Below, piece after piece: positions 30,124 through 40,476 of a stretch of 64,000 nt of DNA (position 1 is its first letter; each line of letters starts with the position of its first letter). The DNA is taken from assembly GCF_900156335.1 (NCBI RefSeq), contig NZ_FTMZ01000001.1, positions 1-64,000 on the forward strand, written 5' to 3'. Both the position numbers and the translations under genes were made by a program. The stretch comes from Sphaerotilus natans (GTDB lineage: Bacteria > Pseudomonadota > Gammaproteobacteria > Burkholderiales > Burkholderiaceae_C). The notes under the pieces are model-generated. The model worked only from the letters and a program-made list of their open reading frames with translations, ran no database searches and was not told the DNA's origin.

Positions 30124-30797
30124 CGGCGCAGGAAGCCGTCGACCAGGCGCAGCCGCGCCAGCGGGTCGGGCAGCATCATCAGCTTGTGGCGCGTCGCCAG
30201 CGGGATCGGCAGGATCTCGCTCCAGCGGTTGGCCAGCCAGCCGGCGTCGTCGAGCCGGTGCGGCATGAAGAAGGGATGCTGGCCGCGCTGCGCCAGCGTC
30301 GCGATCGCGCGGCCGAGCGCGGTGGCGCAGGGCTGCAGCTCGGGCGGGACCGGCGCGGGTGCGTCCTCGTCCTGAAGCACCGCGTCGGCGCGCCACAGGC
30401 CGTCGGTGCCCTGGTGCGCCGGGCCGGCCAGCATGAAGCGATGGGTGCCGCGGCAGCGCACCTGCAGGATGCCGGTCTGCTCGCTGTCGCAGTCGACCAC
30501 CTCGGCCAGACAGCCCTCGGGCTCGAAGCGCACGGTCTCGCCGTCGCGGCGCACCTCGCCGCCCTGGATTAGCGCGACCACGCCGAAGGGCGTGCCGCTG
30601 CGCAGGCAGGCGGCGATCAGGTCGAGATAGCGCACCTCGAACACCCGCAGCGGCAGCAGGCCGCCTGGAAACAGCACGGTGTCGAGCGGGAACAGCGGCA
30701 GCTGCGGCCGCAGGTCCGCGAACAGGTCCGGCGCTGACGGCGCCGGATCGGTGTCCTCCGGGAGGAGGGGGTGTCCGGGGCGGGCGCCGCTGCTCAT
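30102..30797 (-). CDS. Lon N-terminal (LON substrate-binding) domain protein
   Basis: A 231-residue stand-alone LON domain without the AAA or protease parts. Visible features: LPLFPLDTVLFPGGLLPLRVFE (start of the domain, about 33-55), the YLDLIAACL helix, GCLAEVV and a C-terminal helical bundle. Such proteins (COG2802 type) are of unknown function. It is the last gene of a minus-strand run nadK-recN-rapZ-this gene (20 bases after rapZ). Its 3' end overlaps mutY in convergent orientation. Confidence 0.88.
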   Translation of the reverse strand: MSSGARPGHPLLPEDTDPAPSAPDLFADLRPQLPLFPLDTVLFPGGLLPLRVFEVRYLDLIAACLRSGTPFGVVALIQGGEVRRDGETVRFEPEGCLAEVVDCDSEQTGILQVRCRGTHRFMLAGPAHQGTDGLWRADAVLQDEDAPAPVPPELQPCATALGRAIATLAQRGQHPFFMPHRLDDAGWLANRWSEILPIPLATRHKLMMLPDPLARLRLVDGFLRRHGIVGG

Positions 30798-30817
30798 GAT
30801 GGGCCTTTCTTGCGGGG

Positions 30818-31783
30818 TCAGTGCTGGGCGGCTTCTTTCGCCTCGATCTCGCGGTGGCGCACCAGCGTCGGGATGCGGTCGCGAAAGCGCGCCGCGAGCT
30901 GCTCGACCGAGTAGACCGAGCGGTGCTGTCCGCCGGTGCAGCCGATGGCCACCGTCAGATAGCTGCGCTGGTCCTGCTCGTAGGCCGGCAGCCAGCGGGC
31001 CAGGAAGCCCTCGATCTGCGCCAGCATCTCGGCGACCTCGGGCTGGGCCTGCAGGAACTCGATGACGCCGGCATCGCGGCCGTTGAGCGCGCGCAGCTCG
31101 CGCACATAGTGCGGATTGGGCAGCACGCGCAGGTCGAAGACCAGGTCGGCGTCGCGCGGCACGCCGTGCTTGAACGCGAAGGACTCGAACACCAGCGTCA
31201 GCGACGAGTGCGCCGCGCCGACGAGCTGGCGGATCCACGAGCGCAGCTGCGTCGGGCGCAGGTCGCTGGTGTCGATCACCGTGCTGGCCTCGCGCAAGGG
31301 GCTGAGCATCTCGCGCTCGCGCTCGATCGCCTCGCCCAGCGCCGAGCGGGACTGGCCGCCCTGGCCGTCGTCTTCGGTGGACAGCGGATGGCGCCGGCGC
31401 GTCTCGGAGAAGCGCCGCACCAGCGTCTCGGTGCGCGAGTCCAGGAAGATCATCAGCACCGGCGTGCCTTCGCGGCGCAGCGTGTCGATCATCGGCAGCA
31501 GCTTGGGCAGCGAGCTGGCGGTGCGCACGTCGGCGGCGATGGCCAGGCGGCGATGCGGGTTGCGGCCTTCCAGCCGGATCAGCTCGGGCAGCAGCTCCGG
31601 GGGCAGGTTGTCGACGCAGAAGTAGCCGGCGTCCTCCAGCGCATTGATCGCCACCGACTTGCCAGAGCCCGAGATGCCCGAGATGAGCACCACCGGTTGC
31701 GGCGAGGTGCCGACGGCGGCGGTCGGTGCGATGGGGGCGGCGGGCTCGCCGTGCGGATCGGGATCGGGTGCGGCTGCGGTCAT
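30818..31783 (-). CDS. rapZ: RNase adapter protein RapZ (YvcJ family)
   Basis: P-loop protein that in enterobacteria delivers GlmZ to RNase E and senses glucosamine-6-phosphate; in other bacteria binds nucleotides. The 321 residues have a 30-residue Pro/Ala-rich N-terminal extension, then Walker A GISGSGKS (36-43), DNLPPELLP, the FLDSRTETLVRRFSETRRRHPL segment, and the C-terminal RNA-binding domain with IGCTGGQHRSVY. The ATG at 31783 was chosen; there is no strong ribosome site. Usually this gene sits near the PTS/ptsN genes in betaproteobacteria; here it is with recN. Confidence 0.94.
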   Translation of the reverse strand: MTAAAPDPDPHGEPAAPIAPTAAVGTSPQPVVLISGISGSGKSVAINALEDAGYFCVDNLPPELLPELIRLEGRNPHRRLAIAADVRTASSLPKLLPMIDTLRREGTPVLMIFLDSRTETLVRRFSETRRRHPLSTEDDGQGGQSRSALGEAIEREREMLSPLREASTVIDTSDLRPTQLRSWIRQLVGAAHSSLTLVFESFAFKHGVPRDADLVFDLRVLPNPHYVRELRALNGRDAGVIEFLQAQPEVAEMLAQIEGFLARWLPAYEQDQRSYLTVAIGCTGGQHRSVYSVEQLAARFRDRIPTLVRHREIEAKEAAQH

Positions 31784-31815
31784 GTCTCTGGCCTGTGGCT
31801 CTGGGGCTTGTGATG

Positions 31816-33525
31816 TCAGGGAACGGTGTCGTGTGCGGCGGGCAGCGAGGCGGCGGCCAGCATGTCCTGGGCGTGTGCCAGTCCGGCGCCCGAGCCGGCC
31901 TGGCCGCCGATCATCCTGGCGATCTCGCCGACGCGCTGCGCACCGGCGACCGGATGGATCTCGCTGCGGGTGCGGCCGTCGTCGCCGACCGCCTTGCTGA
32001 CCACCAGATGGGTGTCGGCGCAGGCGGCGACCTGCGCCAGATGGGTGACGGCCAGCACCTGGCAGTCCTGTCCGAGCTGGCGCATCAGCCGCCCGACGGT
32101 GTCGCCGACCGCGCCGCCGACGCCGGCGTCGATCTCGTCGAAGATCAGCGTGCCCGCGCCCAGGCCGCGCGCCTGGCGGCTGCGGCCGGTGGTGACGGCG
32201 ATGGCCAGCGCCAGCCGCGAGAGCTCGCCGCCGGAGGCGACCTTGGCCAGCGGCCGCGGCGTGCTGCCGGCGTGGCCGGCGACCAGGAACTCGACCGACT
32301 CCAGGCCATGCACCTGCGGCTCGGCCAGCGGCTCCAGCGCGATCGCGAAGCGGCCGCCGGCCATGCCGAGCTGCTGCATCGCTGCGGTCACCGCCTCGGC
32401 CAGACCGGGCGCGGCCGCCTGCCGGCGCGCCGAGACCTGGCGCGCCTGCGCGACGAAGGCCGCGCGCGCGGCTTCGGCCTGGCGCTGCAGCGCCTCGAGA
32501 TCGGTGGCGGCGTCCAACGCGGCCAGCTCGGCCTGCCACTGCGCCAGCTGCGCGGCCAGATCCGGCGGTGGGCAGCGCAAGCGCCGCGCCAGCCCGATCC
32601 AGGCCGACAGGCGTGCGTCGAGCTCGGCCAGGCGCTCGGGTTCGAGCTCGGTGCGGCGCAGCAGCGCCTGCAGGCTGCGCGCGGCGTCAGCCAGCTGCGC
32701 CTGCGCGCCGGCCAGCACCTCGATGACCTCGGCCAGCGCCGGCTCGTAGCCGGCCACCGTCTCCAGCGCCTCGAGCGCGCGCGCGGCCTGGCTGCTGGCC
32801 GCCGCCTCGCCTTCGTGGACCGCGTCGACCGACAGCTGCACCGCGTCCAGGATGGCCTGCGCATGGGCCAGGCGCTGGTGCTCGGCGTTGAGCTCGGGCC
32901 ATTCGTCGGCGCCCGGCGCCAGGCGCTCGACCTCGCCGATCTGCCAGACCAGGCGCTCGCGCTCGCGTTCGCGCTCGGCGCCCAGGCGCTCGGCGGCTTC
33001 CAGCCGCGCGAGCTGCTCGCGCCAGTGCTGCCAGGCCCGCAGCATCGGGCCGGTGTCGACCTCGGCATGGTCGTCGAGCCACTGGCGCACCGCCGCCGGC
33101 CGGGTCAGGCTCTGCCAGGCGTGCTGGCCGTGAATGTCGACCAGATGCTCGGCCGTCTCGCGCAGCTGCGCGACGGTGGCGGCGCTGCCGTTGATCCACG
33201 CGCGGCTCTTGCCCTGCGCGTCGACCGTGCGGCGCAGCAGCAGCGTCGCCGCGCCGGCCTCGTCGGCCGGGGCCAGGCCGGCCTCGTCGAGCCAGGCGGC
33301 CAGCGCCGGCGGCACCGGCTCGAACTCGGCGGCGATCTCGGCGCGGCTCTCGCCCTCGCGGACCACACCGGCGTCGCCCCGGCCGCCCAGCACGATCTGC
33401 AGCGCGTCGATCAGGATGGACTTGCCCGCGCCCGTCTCTCCGGTCAGCACCGCGAAGCCGGGGCCGAAGTCGACGTCGAGACGGCTGACGATGACGAAGT
33501 TGCTCAGGGACAGCCGGCGCAGCAT
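31816..33525 (-). CDS. recN: DNA repair protein RecN
   Basis: SMC-like ATPase that acts in double-strand-break repair. The 569 residues have Walker A GETGAGKS (29-36) after the start [13 protein letters not shown], long coiled-coil arms (about 155-340), the signature LSRLALAIAV and Walker B TLIFDEIDAGVGG with VTHLAQVAA near the C-terminus. Its ATG overlaps the nadK stop by one base (TGATG), so translation is coupled. Confidence 0.96.
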   Translation of the reverse strand: MLRRLSLSNFVIVSRLDVDFGPGFAVLTGETGAGKSILIDALQIVLGGRGDAGVVREGESRAEIAAEFEPVPPALAAWLDEAGLAPADEAGAATLLLRRTVDAQGKSRAWINGSAATVAQLRETAEHLVDIHGQHAWQSLTRPAAVRQWLDDHAEVDTGPMLRAWQHWREQLARLEAAERLGAERERERERLVWQIGEVERLAPGADEWPELNAEHQRLAHAQAILDAVQLSVDAVHEGEAAASSQAARALEALETVAGYEPALAEVIEVLAGAQAQLADAARSLQALLRRTELEPERLAELDARLSAWIGLARRLRCPPPDLAAQLAQWQAELAALDAATDLEALQRQAEAARAAFVAQARQVSARRQAAAPGLAEAVTAAMQQLGMAGGRFAIALEPLAEPQVHGLESVEFLVAGHAGSTPRPLAKVASGGELSRLALAIAVTTGRSRQARGLGAGTLIFDEIDAGVGGAVGDTVGRLMRQLGQDCQVLAVTHLAQVAACADTHLVVSKAVGDDGRTRSEIHPVAGAQRVGEIARMIGGQAGSGAGLAHAQDMLAAASLPAAHDTVP

Positions 33526-34415
33526 CACTGACCTCCGTCGCCGGGCAGTGCGCCCTCGTTCCAGTGCAGCTTGCGACGCAGCGTCGCGTAGTAGTTCCAC
33601 CCGCGCGGATGCAGGAAGCGCACGCGGTGGTCGGAGCGCCGCACGGTGATGCGGTCGCCGATGAGCAGGCTGGCCAGCGATTGCATGTCGAAATTGACGG
33701 AGGGTTCGCGTGCCGAGACGATCTCGATGCTGATGCGACCGTTGTCGGGCACGACGATGGGGCGGTTGGAGAGCATGTGCGGCGCGATCGGCACGATCAG
33801 CCAGCCGGCCACGCCCGGGTGCAGGATCGGGCCGCCGGCCGACAGCGCGTAGGCGGTCGAGCCGGTCGGCGAGGAGATGATCAGGCCGTCGGCGCGGAAG
33901 TTGGCGACGAACTGGTCGTCGACCTCCACGCGCAGCTCGACCATCGAGGTGGTGCCGCTGCGCAGCACCACGTCGTTCATCGCCACCGCCTCGTAGATCG
34001 ACTCGCCGTCGCGCAGCACGCCGCCTTCGAGCATCGCGCGGTGCTCTTCCTCGTAGTCGCCGGCGATGATGGCCTTGAGCGCATGCAGCACCTGCGCGAC
34101 CGGGATGTCGGTGATGAAGCCCAGCCGGCCCTGGTTGACGCCGACCATCGGCACGCCGTAGCGCGCCAGCGTGCGGGCGATGCCCAGCATCGTGCCGTCG
34201 CCGCCCACGACGATGGCGATGTCGCAGGTCTGGCCGAGCTCGTCGGGCGTGAGCGCCGGATAGCCGGCCAGGCCGGTGTTGTGCGCGGTCTCGATCTCGA
34301 CCGAGACCTCCAGGCCGCGCCGGGTCAGCAGGTGGGCGATTTCCTCGAGCAGCGGCCGCATGCCTCGGGCCTGGTACTTGCCGATGAGCGCGGCATGACG
34401 GAATCGGCTGATCAT
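33525..34415 (-). CDS. nadK: NAD kinase
   Basis: Phosphorylates NAD to NADP. The 296 residues have the family GGDGTM loop (71-76), the GRLGFITD segment, NDVVL, and [17 protein letters not shown]. The start is ATG at 34415 (MISRF); a GTG at 34421 would add two residues. It is followed by recN with a one-base overlap and diverges from hrcA, the usual betaproteobacterial order. Confidence 0.96.
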   Translation of the reverse strand: MISRFRHAALIGKYQARGMRPLLEEIAHLLTRRGLEVSVEIETAHNTGLAGYPALTPDELGQTCDIAIVVGGDGTMLGIARTLARYGVPMVGVNQGRLGFITDIPVAQVLHALKAIIAGDYEEEHRAMLEGGVLRDGESIYEAVAMNDVVLRSGTTSMVELRVEVDDQFVANFRADGLIISSPTGSTAYALSAGGPILHPGVAGWLIVPIAPHMLSNRPIVVPDNGRISIEIVSAREPSVNFDMQSLASLLIGDRITVRRSDHRVRFLHPRGWNYYATLRRKLHWNEGALPGDGGQ

Positions 34416-34512
34416 GGGCACAAATTACACCACAGCACTTTGACGGTCCGCGCCTCGCCCCCATCGTGATGAACGTCGGCGTTCCCGGTGCGCCTCCGCC
34501 CTGGCTCCACCC

Positions 34513-34518
34513 TACAAT
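34513..34518 (+). promoter_or_regulatory. Candidate -10 element of hrcA (TACAAT)
   Basis: CTACAATCGG lies 10 bases before the hrcA ATG at 34529, predicting a leader of about 4 bases. The same CTACAATCG context occurs before the CAU tRNA at 35613, so it is likely a real housekeeping -10. I see no good -35. No CIRCE inverted repeat is present here. Confidence 0.4.
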
Positions 34519-34528
34519 CGGTTTCACC

Positions 34529-35545
34529 ATGATGGATGACCGTTCGAAGCTGCTGTTGAAGACGCTGGTCGAGCGCTACATCGCCGACGGCCAGCCGGTG
34601 GGGTCGCGCACCTTGTCGAAGACCTCCGGGCTGGAGCTGTCGCCCGCGACGATCCGCAATGTCATGGCCGACCTGGAGGAGCTGGGCCTGATCGCCAGCC
34701 CGCACACCTCGGCCGGGCGCATCCCGACCGCACGCGGCTACCGCGTCTTCGTCGACACCATGCTGACGGTGCGACCCGCGCAGCTTTCCTTCGAGGACTC
34801 CGCGATCGCGCCGCTGCAGCCCGACCAGCCCCAGCGTGTCATCGCCAGCGCCGCGCATCTGCTGTCCAACCTGTCGCACTTCGTCGGCGTGGTGACGGCG
34901 CCGCGCAAGGTCGGCGTGTTCCGCCACATCGAATTCCTGCGCCTGGCCGAGCGCCGGGTGCTGCTGATCCTGGTCGCGGCCGACGGCGACGTGCAGAACC
35001 GCGTGCTGTTCACCGCGCAGGACTACAGCCCGTCGCAGCTGCTCGAGGCCTCCAACTACCTCAACGCGCACTACGCCGGCCTGACGGTCGACGAGGTGCG
35101 CGAGCGGCTGCAGGGCGAGGTCGACCGGCTGCGCGTCGAGATCGCCACGCTGATGCAGGCGGCGGTGCAGGCCGGCAGCGATGCCGCCAGCGACGAGGCC
35201 GCGCAGGTCGTCGTCTCGGGCGAGCGCAATCTGCTCGAGGTCAGCGACTTCGGCAACGACCTGGGCTCGCTGCGCAAGATGTTCGACCTGTTCGAGCAGA
35301 AGACGCAGCTCATGCGCCTGCTCGACGGCTCCAGCCGCGCCGAGGGCGTGCGCATCTACATCGGCGGCGAGAGCGGCGTGGTGCCGATCGAGGACCTGTC
35401 GGTGGTCTCCGCGCCCTACGAGGTCGACGGCCAGGTGGTGGGCACGCTGGGCGTCATCGGCCCGACCCGCATGGCCTACGACCGCATGATCCAGATCGTC
35501 GACATCACCGCGCGCATGGTCGGACAGGCGCTGAGCCAGAAGTAA
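34529..35545 (+). CDS. hrcA: Heat-inducible transcription repressor HrcA
   Basis: Represses chaperone genes by binding the CIRCE element. The 338 residues start [18 protein letters not shown], with the winged helix [18 protein letters not shown] and [14 protein letters not shown] (about 35-75), a GAF-like middle, and the C-terminal [24 protein letters not shown]. The ATG at 34529 has no clear ribosome site. CIRCE (TTAGCACTC-N9-GAGTGCTAA) was not found before htpG or here, so its targets (groES, dnaK) are elsewhere. It diverges from nadK. Confidence 0.95.
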   Translation: MMDDRSKLLLKTLVERYIADGQPVGSRTLSKTSGLELSPATIRNVMADLEELGLIASPHTSAGRIPTARGYRVFVDTMLTVRPAQLSFEDSAIAPLQPDQPQRVIASAAHLLSNLSHFVGVVTAPRKVGVFRHIEFLRLAERRVLLILVAADGDVQNRVLFTAQDYSPSQLLEASNYLNAHYAGLTVDEVRERLQGEVDRLRVEIATLMQAAVQAGSDAASDEAAQVVVSGERNLLEVSDFGNDLGSLRKMFDLFEQKTQLMRLLDGSSRAEGVRIYIGGESGVVPIEDLSVVSAPYEVDGQVVGTLGVIGPTRMAYDRMIQIVDITARMVGQALSQK

Positions 35546-35612
35546 TGCACGCGGCCCGCGGCCGGCCGGGAGCTCCGTACGGCCTGAAACCGCAAAGCGC
35601 TGCCGCAGCCAC

Positions 35613-35618
35613 TACAAT
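35613..35618 (+). promoter_or_regulatory. Candidate -10 element of the CAU tRNA (TACAAT)
   Basis: CTACAATCG begins 18 bases before the tRNA 5' end; transcription would start about 5-6 bases ahead of the mature tRNA. No clear -35. Confidence 0.4.
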
Positions 35619-35629
35619 CGCGCTCCCAC

Positions 35630-35708
<79 letters not shown>

Positions 35709-35727
35709 GACGATTTCGGCAGATCGC

Positions 35728-35758
35728 AAGGGGCCGTGCGACTTTCGCGCGGCCCCTT
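35728..35758. terminator. Terminator between the CAU tRNA and asparaginase genes
   Basis: A 13-bp stem AAGGGGCCGTGCG/CGCGCGGCCCCTT with one T-G wobble and a 5-base loop, followed by TCTGTCTTCT on the plus strand; the minus side has fewer Ts (TTGCGATCT). It can serve the tRNA and the converging asparaginase. Confidence 0.8.
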
Positions 35759-35766
35759 CTGTCTTC

Positions 35767-37032
<1,266 letters not shown>

Positions 37033-37059
37033 TCAGGCTGGCCGCGTGTTGGCCGCGTG

Positions 37060-38286
37060 TCAGACCACCTGGCCGAGCTTGAAGATCGGCAGGTACATCG
37101 CCACGACGATGCCGCCGATGATCGAGCCCAGCACGACGATGATGATCGGCTCCATCAGGCTGGACAGGCCCTTGACCGCCTCGTCGACCTCCTGCTCGTA
37201 GAAGTCGGCGACCTTGCCGAGCATCTGGTCGAGCGAGCCGGACTCCTCGCCGATCGAGGCCATCTGCAGCACCATGTTCGGGAAGATGCCAGCGGCCTGC
37301 ATCGACGAGGTCAGCGCCGCGCCGGTGGCGACATCGCGCTGGATCTGCTCGGTGGCCTGGGTGAACACCGCATTGCCCGAGGCGCCGCCGACCGAGTCGA
37401 GCGCCTCCACCAGCGGCACGCCGGCGGCGAACATCGTCGAGAGGGTGCGCGTCCAGCGCGCGACGGTGGCCTTGTGGATCAGGTCGCCGAAGACCGGCAG
37501 CTTCAGCGCCGCCCGGTCGATCGCCATCTGCATCTTCGGCGAGCGGCGCCAGCTCTCGATGAAGAAGTAGATGCCCGCGCCGATGCTGCCGAAGATCAGC
37601 CACCAGTACTCGACGAAGAACTCGGACATCGCGATGACGAGCAGCGTCGGCGCCGGCAGGTCGGCGCCGAAGGACGAGAAGATCTGCTTGAACGACGGGA
37701 TCACGAAGATCATGATCACCGCGACCACGATGAAGGCCACCACCAGCACCGCCACCGGGTAGACCAGCGCCGACTTGATCTTCTGCTTCAGCGCCATCGT
37801 CTTTTCCTGGTAGGTCGCCAGGCGGTCGAGGAGCTGCTCCAGGATGCCGGCGGCCTCGCCGGCCTCGACCAGATTGCAGTAGAGCGCGTCGAACTGCAGC
37901 GGGTGGCGGCGGAAGGCCGCCGACAGGCTGGTGCCGGTCTCCACGTCGCTGCGGATATCGGTGAGCATGCGCGTCAGGCGCGGGTTCGGGCTGCCGCGCG
38001 CGACGATGTCGAAGGCCTGCAGCAGCGGCACGCCCGACTTCAGCATCGTCGCGAGCTGGCGGGTGAAGATGGCGATGTCCTTGCCCTTGATCGCCTTGCC
38101 GCCGGACATGCGGCGCTTCCTGACCTTGCTGACCAGGATGCCCTGCCGGCGCAGGCTGGCATTGACCATCGCCTCGCCGCCGGCGCGCATCTCGCCGCGC
38201 ACCGCCTTGCCGTTGCGGTCGCGGCCCTCCCATTCGAAGACGAATTCCTTGACCTTCTTCGATGCATTCGCAGCCGCTGTGGCCAT
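37060..38286 (-). CDS. pilC: Type IV pilus inner-membrane platform protein PilC
   Basis: Polytopic inner-membrane protein linking the pilus motors to the fibre. The 408 residues show two GspF/T2SSF domains (about 75-200 and 280-400; first with FTRQLATMLKSGVPLL, second with RWTRTLSTMFAAGVPLV), each followed by hydrophobic helices (YPVAVLVVAFIVVAVIMIFVIP; WWLIFGSIGAGIYFF; PIIIVVLGSIIGGIVVAMYLP). It follows pilB by 80 bases. pilD, normally the next gene, is absent; asparaginase comes instead. Confidence 0.94.
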   Translation of the reverse strand: MATAAANASKKVKEFVFEWEGRDRNGKAVRGEMRAGGEAMVNASLRRQGILVSKVRKRRMSGGKAIKGKDIAIFTRQLATMLKSGVPLLQAFDIVARGSPNPRLTRMLTDIRSDVETGTSLSAAFRRHPLQFDALYCNLVEAGEAAGILEQLLDRLATYQEKTMALKQKIKSALVYPVAVLVVAFIVVAVIMIFVIPSFKQIFSSFGADLPAPTLLVIAMSEFFVEYWWLIFGSIGAGIYFFIESWRRSPKMQMAIDRAALKLPVFGDLIHKATVARWTRTLSTMFAAGVPLVEALDSVGGASGNAVFTQATEQIQRDVATGAALTSSMQAAGIFPNMVLQMASIGEESGSLDQMLGKVADFYEQEVDEAVKGLSSLMEPIIIVVLGSIIGGIVVAMYLPIFKLGQVV

Positions 38287-38366
38287 TGTCGGTGTGCCTC
38301 CTGGCAGGGGTCAGACGCGCGCTGACGGGAAAGATGCGGGCCGCGGGCCCGGGCTCGAGAACATCC

Positions 38367-40097
38367 TCACTGGTTGGTGACGGAAATCACTTCTTCCAGT
38401 GTCGTCACGCCGTGGCGCACCTTGAGCAGGCCGGCCTGGCGCAGGTCGCGCACGCCGTCGCGCCGCGCCTGCTCGGCGATGTCGATCGCGTTGCCCTGGG
38501 CGAGGATGATGCGCTGGACCGCCTCGGTGATCGGCATGACCTGGTACAGGCCGACGCGGCCGCGGTAGCCGTTGTTGCAGGCCGAGCAGCCGATCGCCCG
38601 GTAGGGCCGCCAGCTGCCGTCGAGATCGTCGGCGGCGAAGCCGGCGCGCAGCAGCGCCTCGCGCGGATAGTCGGCCGGCGCCTTGCAGTTCTCGCACAGC
38701 CGCCGCGCCAGGCGCTGCGCGGTGATCAGGATCACGCTGGCGGCGATGTTGAAGGCCGGCACGCCCATGTTCAGCAGCCGCGTCAGCGTCGTCGGCGCGT
38801 CGTTGGTGTGCAGGGTCGACAGCACCAGGTGACCGGTCTGCGCAGCCTTGATCGCGATGTCGGCGGTTTCCAGGTCGCGGATTTCGCCGACCATGATCAC
38901 GTCCGGATCCTGGCGCAGGAAGGCCTTCAGCGCGACGGCGAAGTTCATGCCCGCCTTGTCGTTGACATTGACCTGGTTGACGCCGGGCAGGTTGATTTCC
39001 GCCGGATCCTCGACGGTGGAGATGTTGACGCCGGGCTGGTTGAGAATGTTCAGGCAGGTGTAGAGCGACACCGTCTTGCCCGAGCCGGTCGGGCCGGTCA
39101 CCAGGATCATGCCGTAGGGGCGACGCACTGCCGACAGCAGCCGCTCCTTCTCGTCGCGCTCGTAGCCGAGCGCGTCCACGCCCAGGCGCGCCGAGGACGG
39201 GTCGAGAATCCGGATCACGATCTTCTCGCCGAACAGCGTCGGCAGCGTCGAGACCCGGAAGTCGATCGCCTTGTTGCCGAACTTCAGCTTCATGCGGCCG
39301 TCCTGCGGCACGCGCTTCTCCGAGATGTCGAGCTTGGAGATGACCTTGATGCGCGAGGACAGCTTGTCCTTGATCGCGACCGGCGGCTGGGTGATCTCGC
39401 GCAGCTCGCCGTCGATGCGGAATCGCACCCGGTAGGTGTTCTCGTAGGGCTCGAAGTGCAGGTCGGAGGCGCGCATGTTGATCGCGTCTACCAGCATCTT
39501 CTGCAGGAAGCGCACCACCGGCGCGTCCTCGACCTCGGCGGAGGCGACCTCGTCGTCGGCCTTGGTGCTGGCGTCCTGTTCCTCGACCTCGAAGTCGAAG
39601 TCGCCGGAGGACACGATCGAGTCGAGCGCGTCGCCGGCCGAGGTCGACTTGGCGTCGACGATGCGCGCGAGCTTGTCGTACTCGAGCACCACCCACTCGG
39701 GCGTGAGCTGGGTGGCGAACTTGATGCGGTCGACCGCTTCTTGGTCGGTCGGGTCCGCCCCGCCGATGAACAGCCGGCTGCCACGCCGGCCCAGCACCAG
39801 CACCTGGTACTGCGACAGCGTGCGGGCGTCGACCAGGTTCTGCGGCAGTCGGTTGATGTCGATCGCGTCGAGATCGAGCAGCGGCAGCCCGAGCACCTGC
39901 GACAGCGCGCAGGCCAGGTCATGGGCGCTCAGCGCATTGGCGCCGACCACCGCCGACACGAAGCTGCGCCGCTGGTCCCGCGCCACCCGGGACAGGTCTT
40001 CCGCGATCCGCGAGGGCAGCTTGCCGGCGAGCACCAGCACGCGTGCCACGCCAGACAAGGTGCTGGCGGGTCCATCAGGAAGAATTTCTGCTGCCAC
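38367..40097 (-). CDS. pilB: Type IV pilus extension ATPase PilB
   Basis: Hexameric motor ATPase that drives pilus assembly at the inner membrane. The 576 residues have a GspE-N domain (about 50-160), an acidic linker, and the secretion ATPase domain with DLHFEPYE, Walker A GPTGSGKT (about 330-338), Asp box VEDPAE, the Walker B-type DPDVIMVGEIRD and His box TGHLVLSTLHTNDAP. The C-terminal zinc site CENC...CSAC is present (about 466-505). The start is GTG at 40097; I see no better ATG and the ribosome site is weak. pilC follows. Confidence 0.95.
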   Translation of the reverse strand: MAAEILPDGPASTLSGVARVLVLAGKLPSRIAEDLSRVARDQRRSFVSAVVGANALSAHDLACALSQVLGLPLLDLDAIDINRLPQNLVDARTLSQYQVLVLGRRGSRLFIGGADPTDQEAVDRIKFATQLTPEWVVLEYDKLARIVDAKSTSAGDALDSIVSSGDFDFEVEEQDASTKADDEVASAEVEDAPVVRFLQKMLVDAINMRASDLHFEPYENTYRVRFRIDGELREITQPPVAIKDKLSSRIKVISKLDISEKRVPQDGRMKLKFGNKAIDFRVSTLPTLFGEKIVIRILDPSSARLGVDALGYERDEKERLLSAVRRPYGMILVTGPTGSGKTVSLYTCLNILNQPGVNISTVEDPAEINLPGVNQVNVNDKAGMNFAVALKAFLRQDPDVIMVGEIRDLETADIAIKAAQTGHLVLSTLHTNDAPTTLTRLLNMGVPAFNIAASVILITAQRLARRLCENCKAPADYPREALLRAGFAADDLDGSWRPYRAIGCSACNNGYRGRVGLYQVMPITEAVQRIILAQGNAIDIAEQARRDGVRDLRQAGLLKVRHGVTTLEEVISVTNQ

Positions 40098-40476
40098 GGC
40101 AAGGACGACGGGAGACGGTTGCGGAAGAGGATGGACAGGGGTCCGAAGGCGAAAAACGGATGATCCGCGATCGGCTCCGTGCTGTAAATCACGGATTGCA
40201 AGCCCCGGATCCGGGTGATCCAGCGGGCCGCGTCGGGTCAGCTTGTAACTCAGCCGCCCTTCGAAAAAGTGACCTGCACGTGCAAATTCGCCATGCCGGT
40301 ATCAATTGCTTTCACATTCGCCAGAAATTCACGTTCGGATTCGCCCCCCGGGTCCGGTGGGCTGCGGACAGGTCCGGGCGCGGCTCTTGAAAAGCGCTCA
40401 CCCGGCCTCATGCTCGGAAGCCTTGGCCGCCCGCGGCCGTCGAATCCTTCGATTTCTTCCGAGACGACTCACGACC
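40098..40476. other. Intergenic region between pilB and htpG
   Basis: These 379 bases hold the divergent promoters of pilB (minus) and htpG (plus). I see no gene. The right part contains a heat-shock-type promoter (40386-40413). No CIRCE element was found. The centre (40200-40330) is somewhat AT-richer than the surroundings. Confidence 0.5.
40386..40413 (+). promoter_or_regulatory. Candidate sigma-32 promoter of htpG
   Basis: CTTGAAA (perfect -35 of the heat-shock sigma factor) is followed after 13 bases by CCTCATGC, which matches five of the seven defined positions of CCCCATNT. Transcription would start near 40420, about 57 bases before htpG. Confidence 0.55.

Noticed and set aside
31726-33531. 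Plus-strand frame of about 600 codons opposite recN
   Set aside because: recN and rapZ motifs on the minus strand are complete; the plus frame has no recognisable domain.
40098-40476. CIRCE element for HrcA before htpG
   Set aside because: TTAGCACTC-N9-GAGTGCTAA is not present even with two mismatches that I could see.
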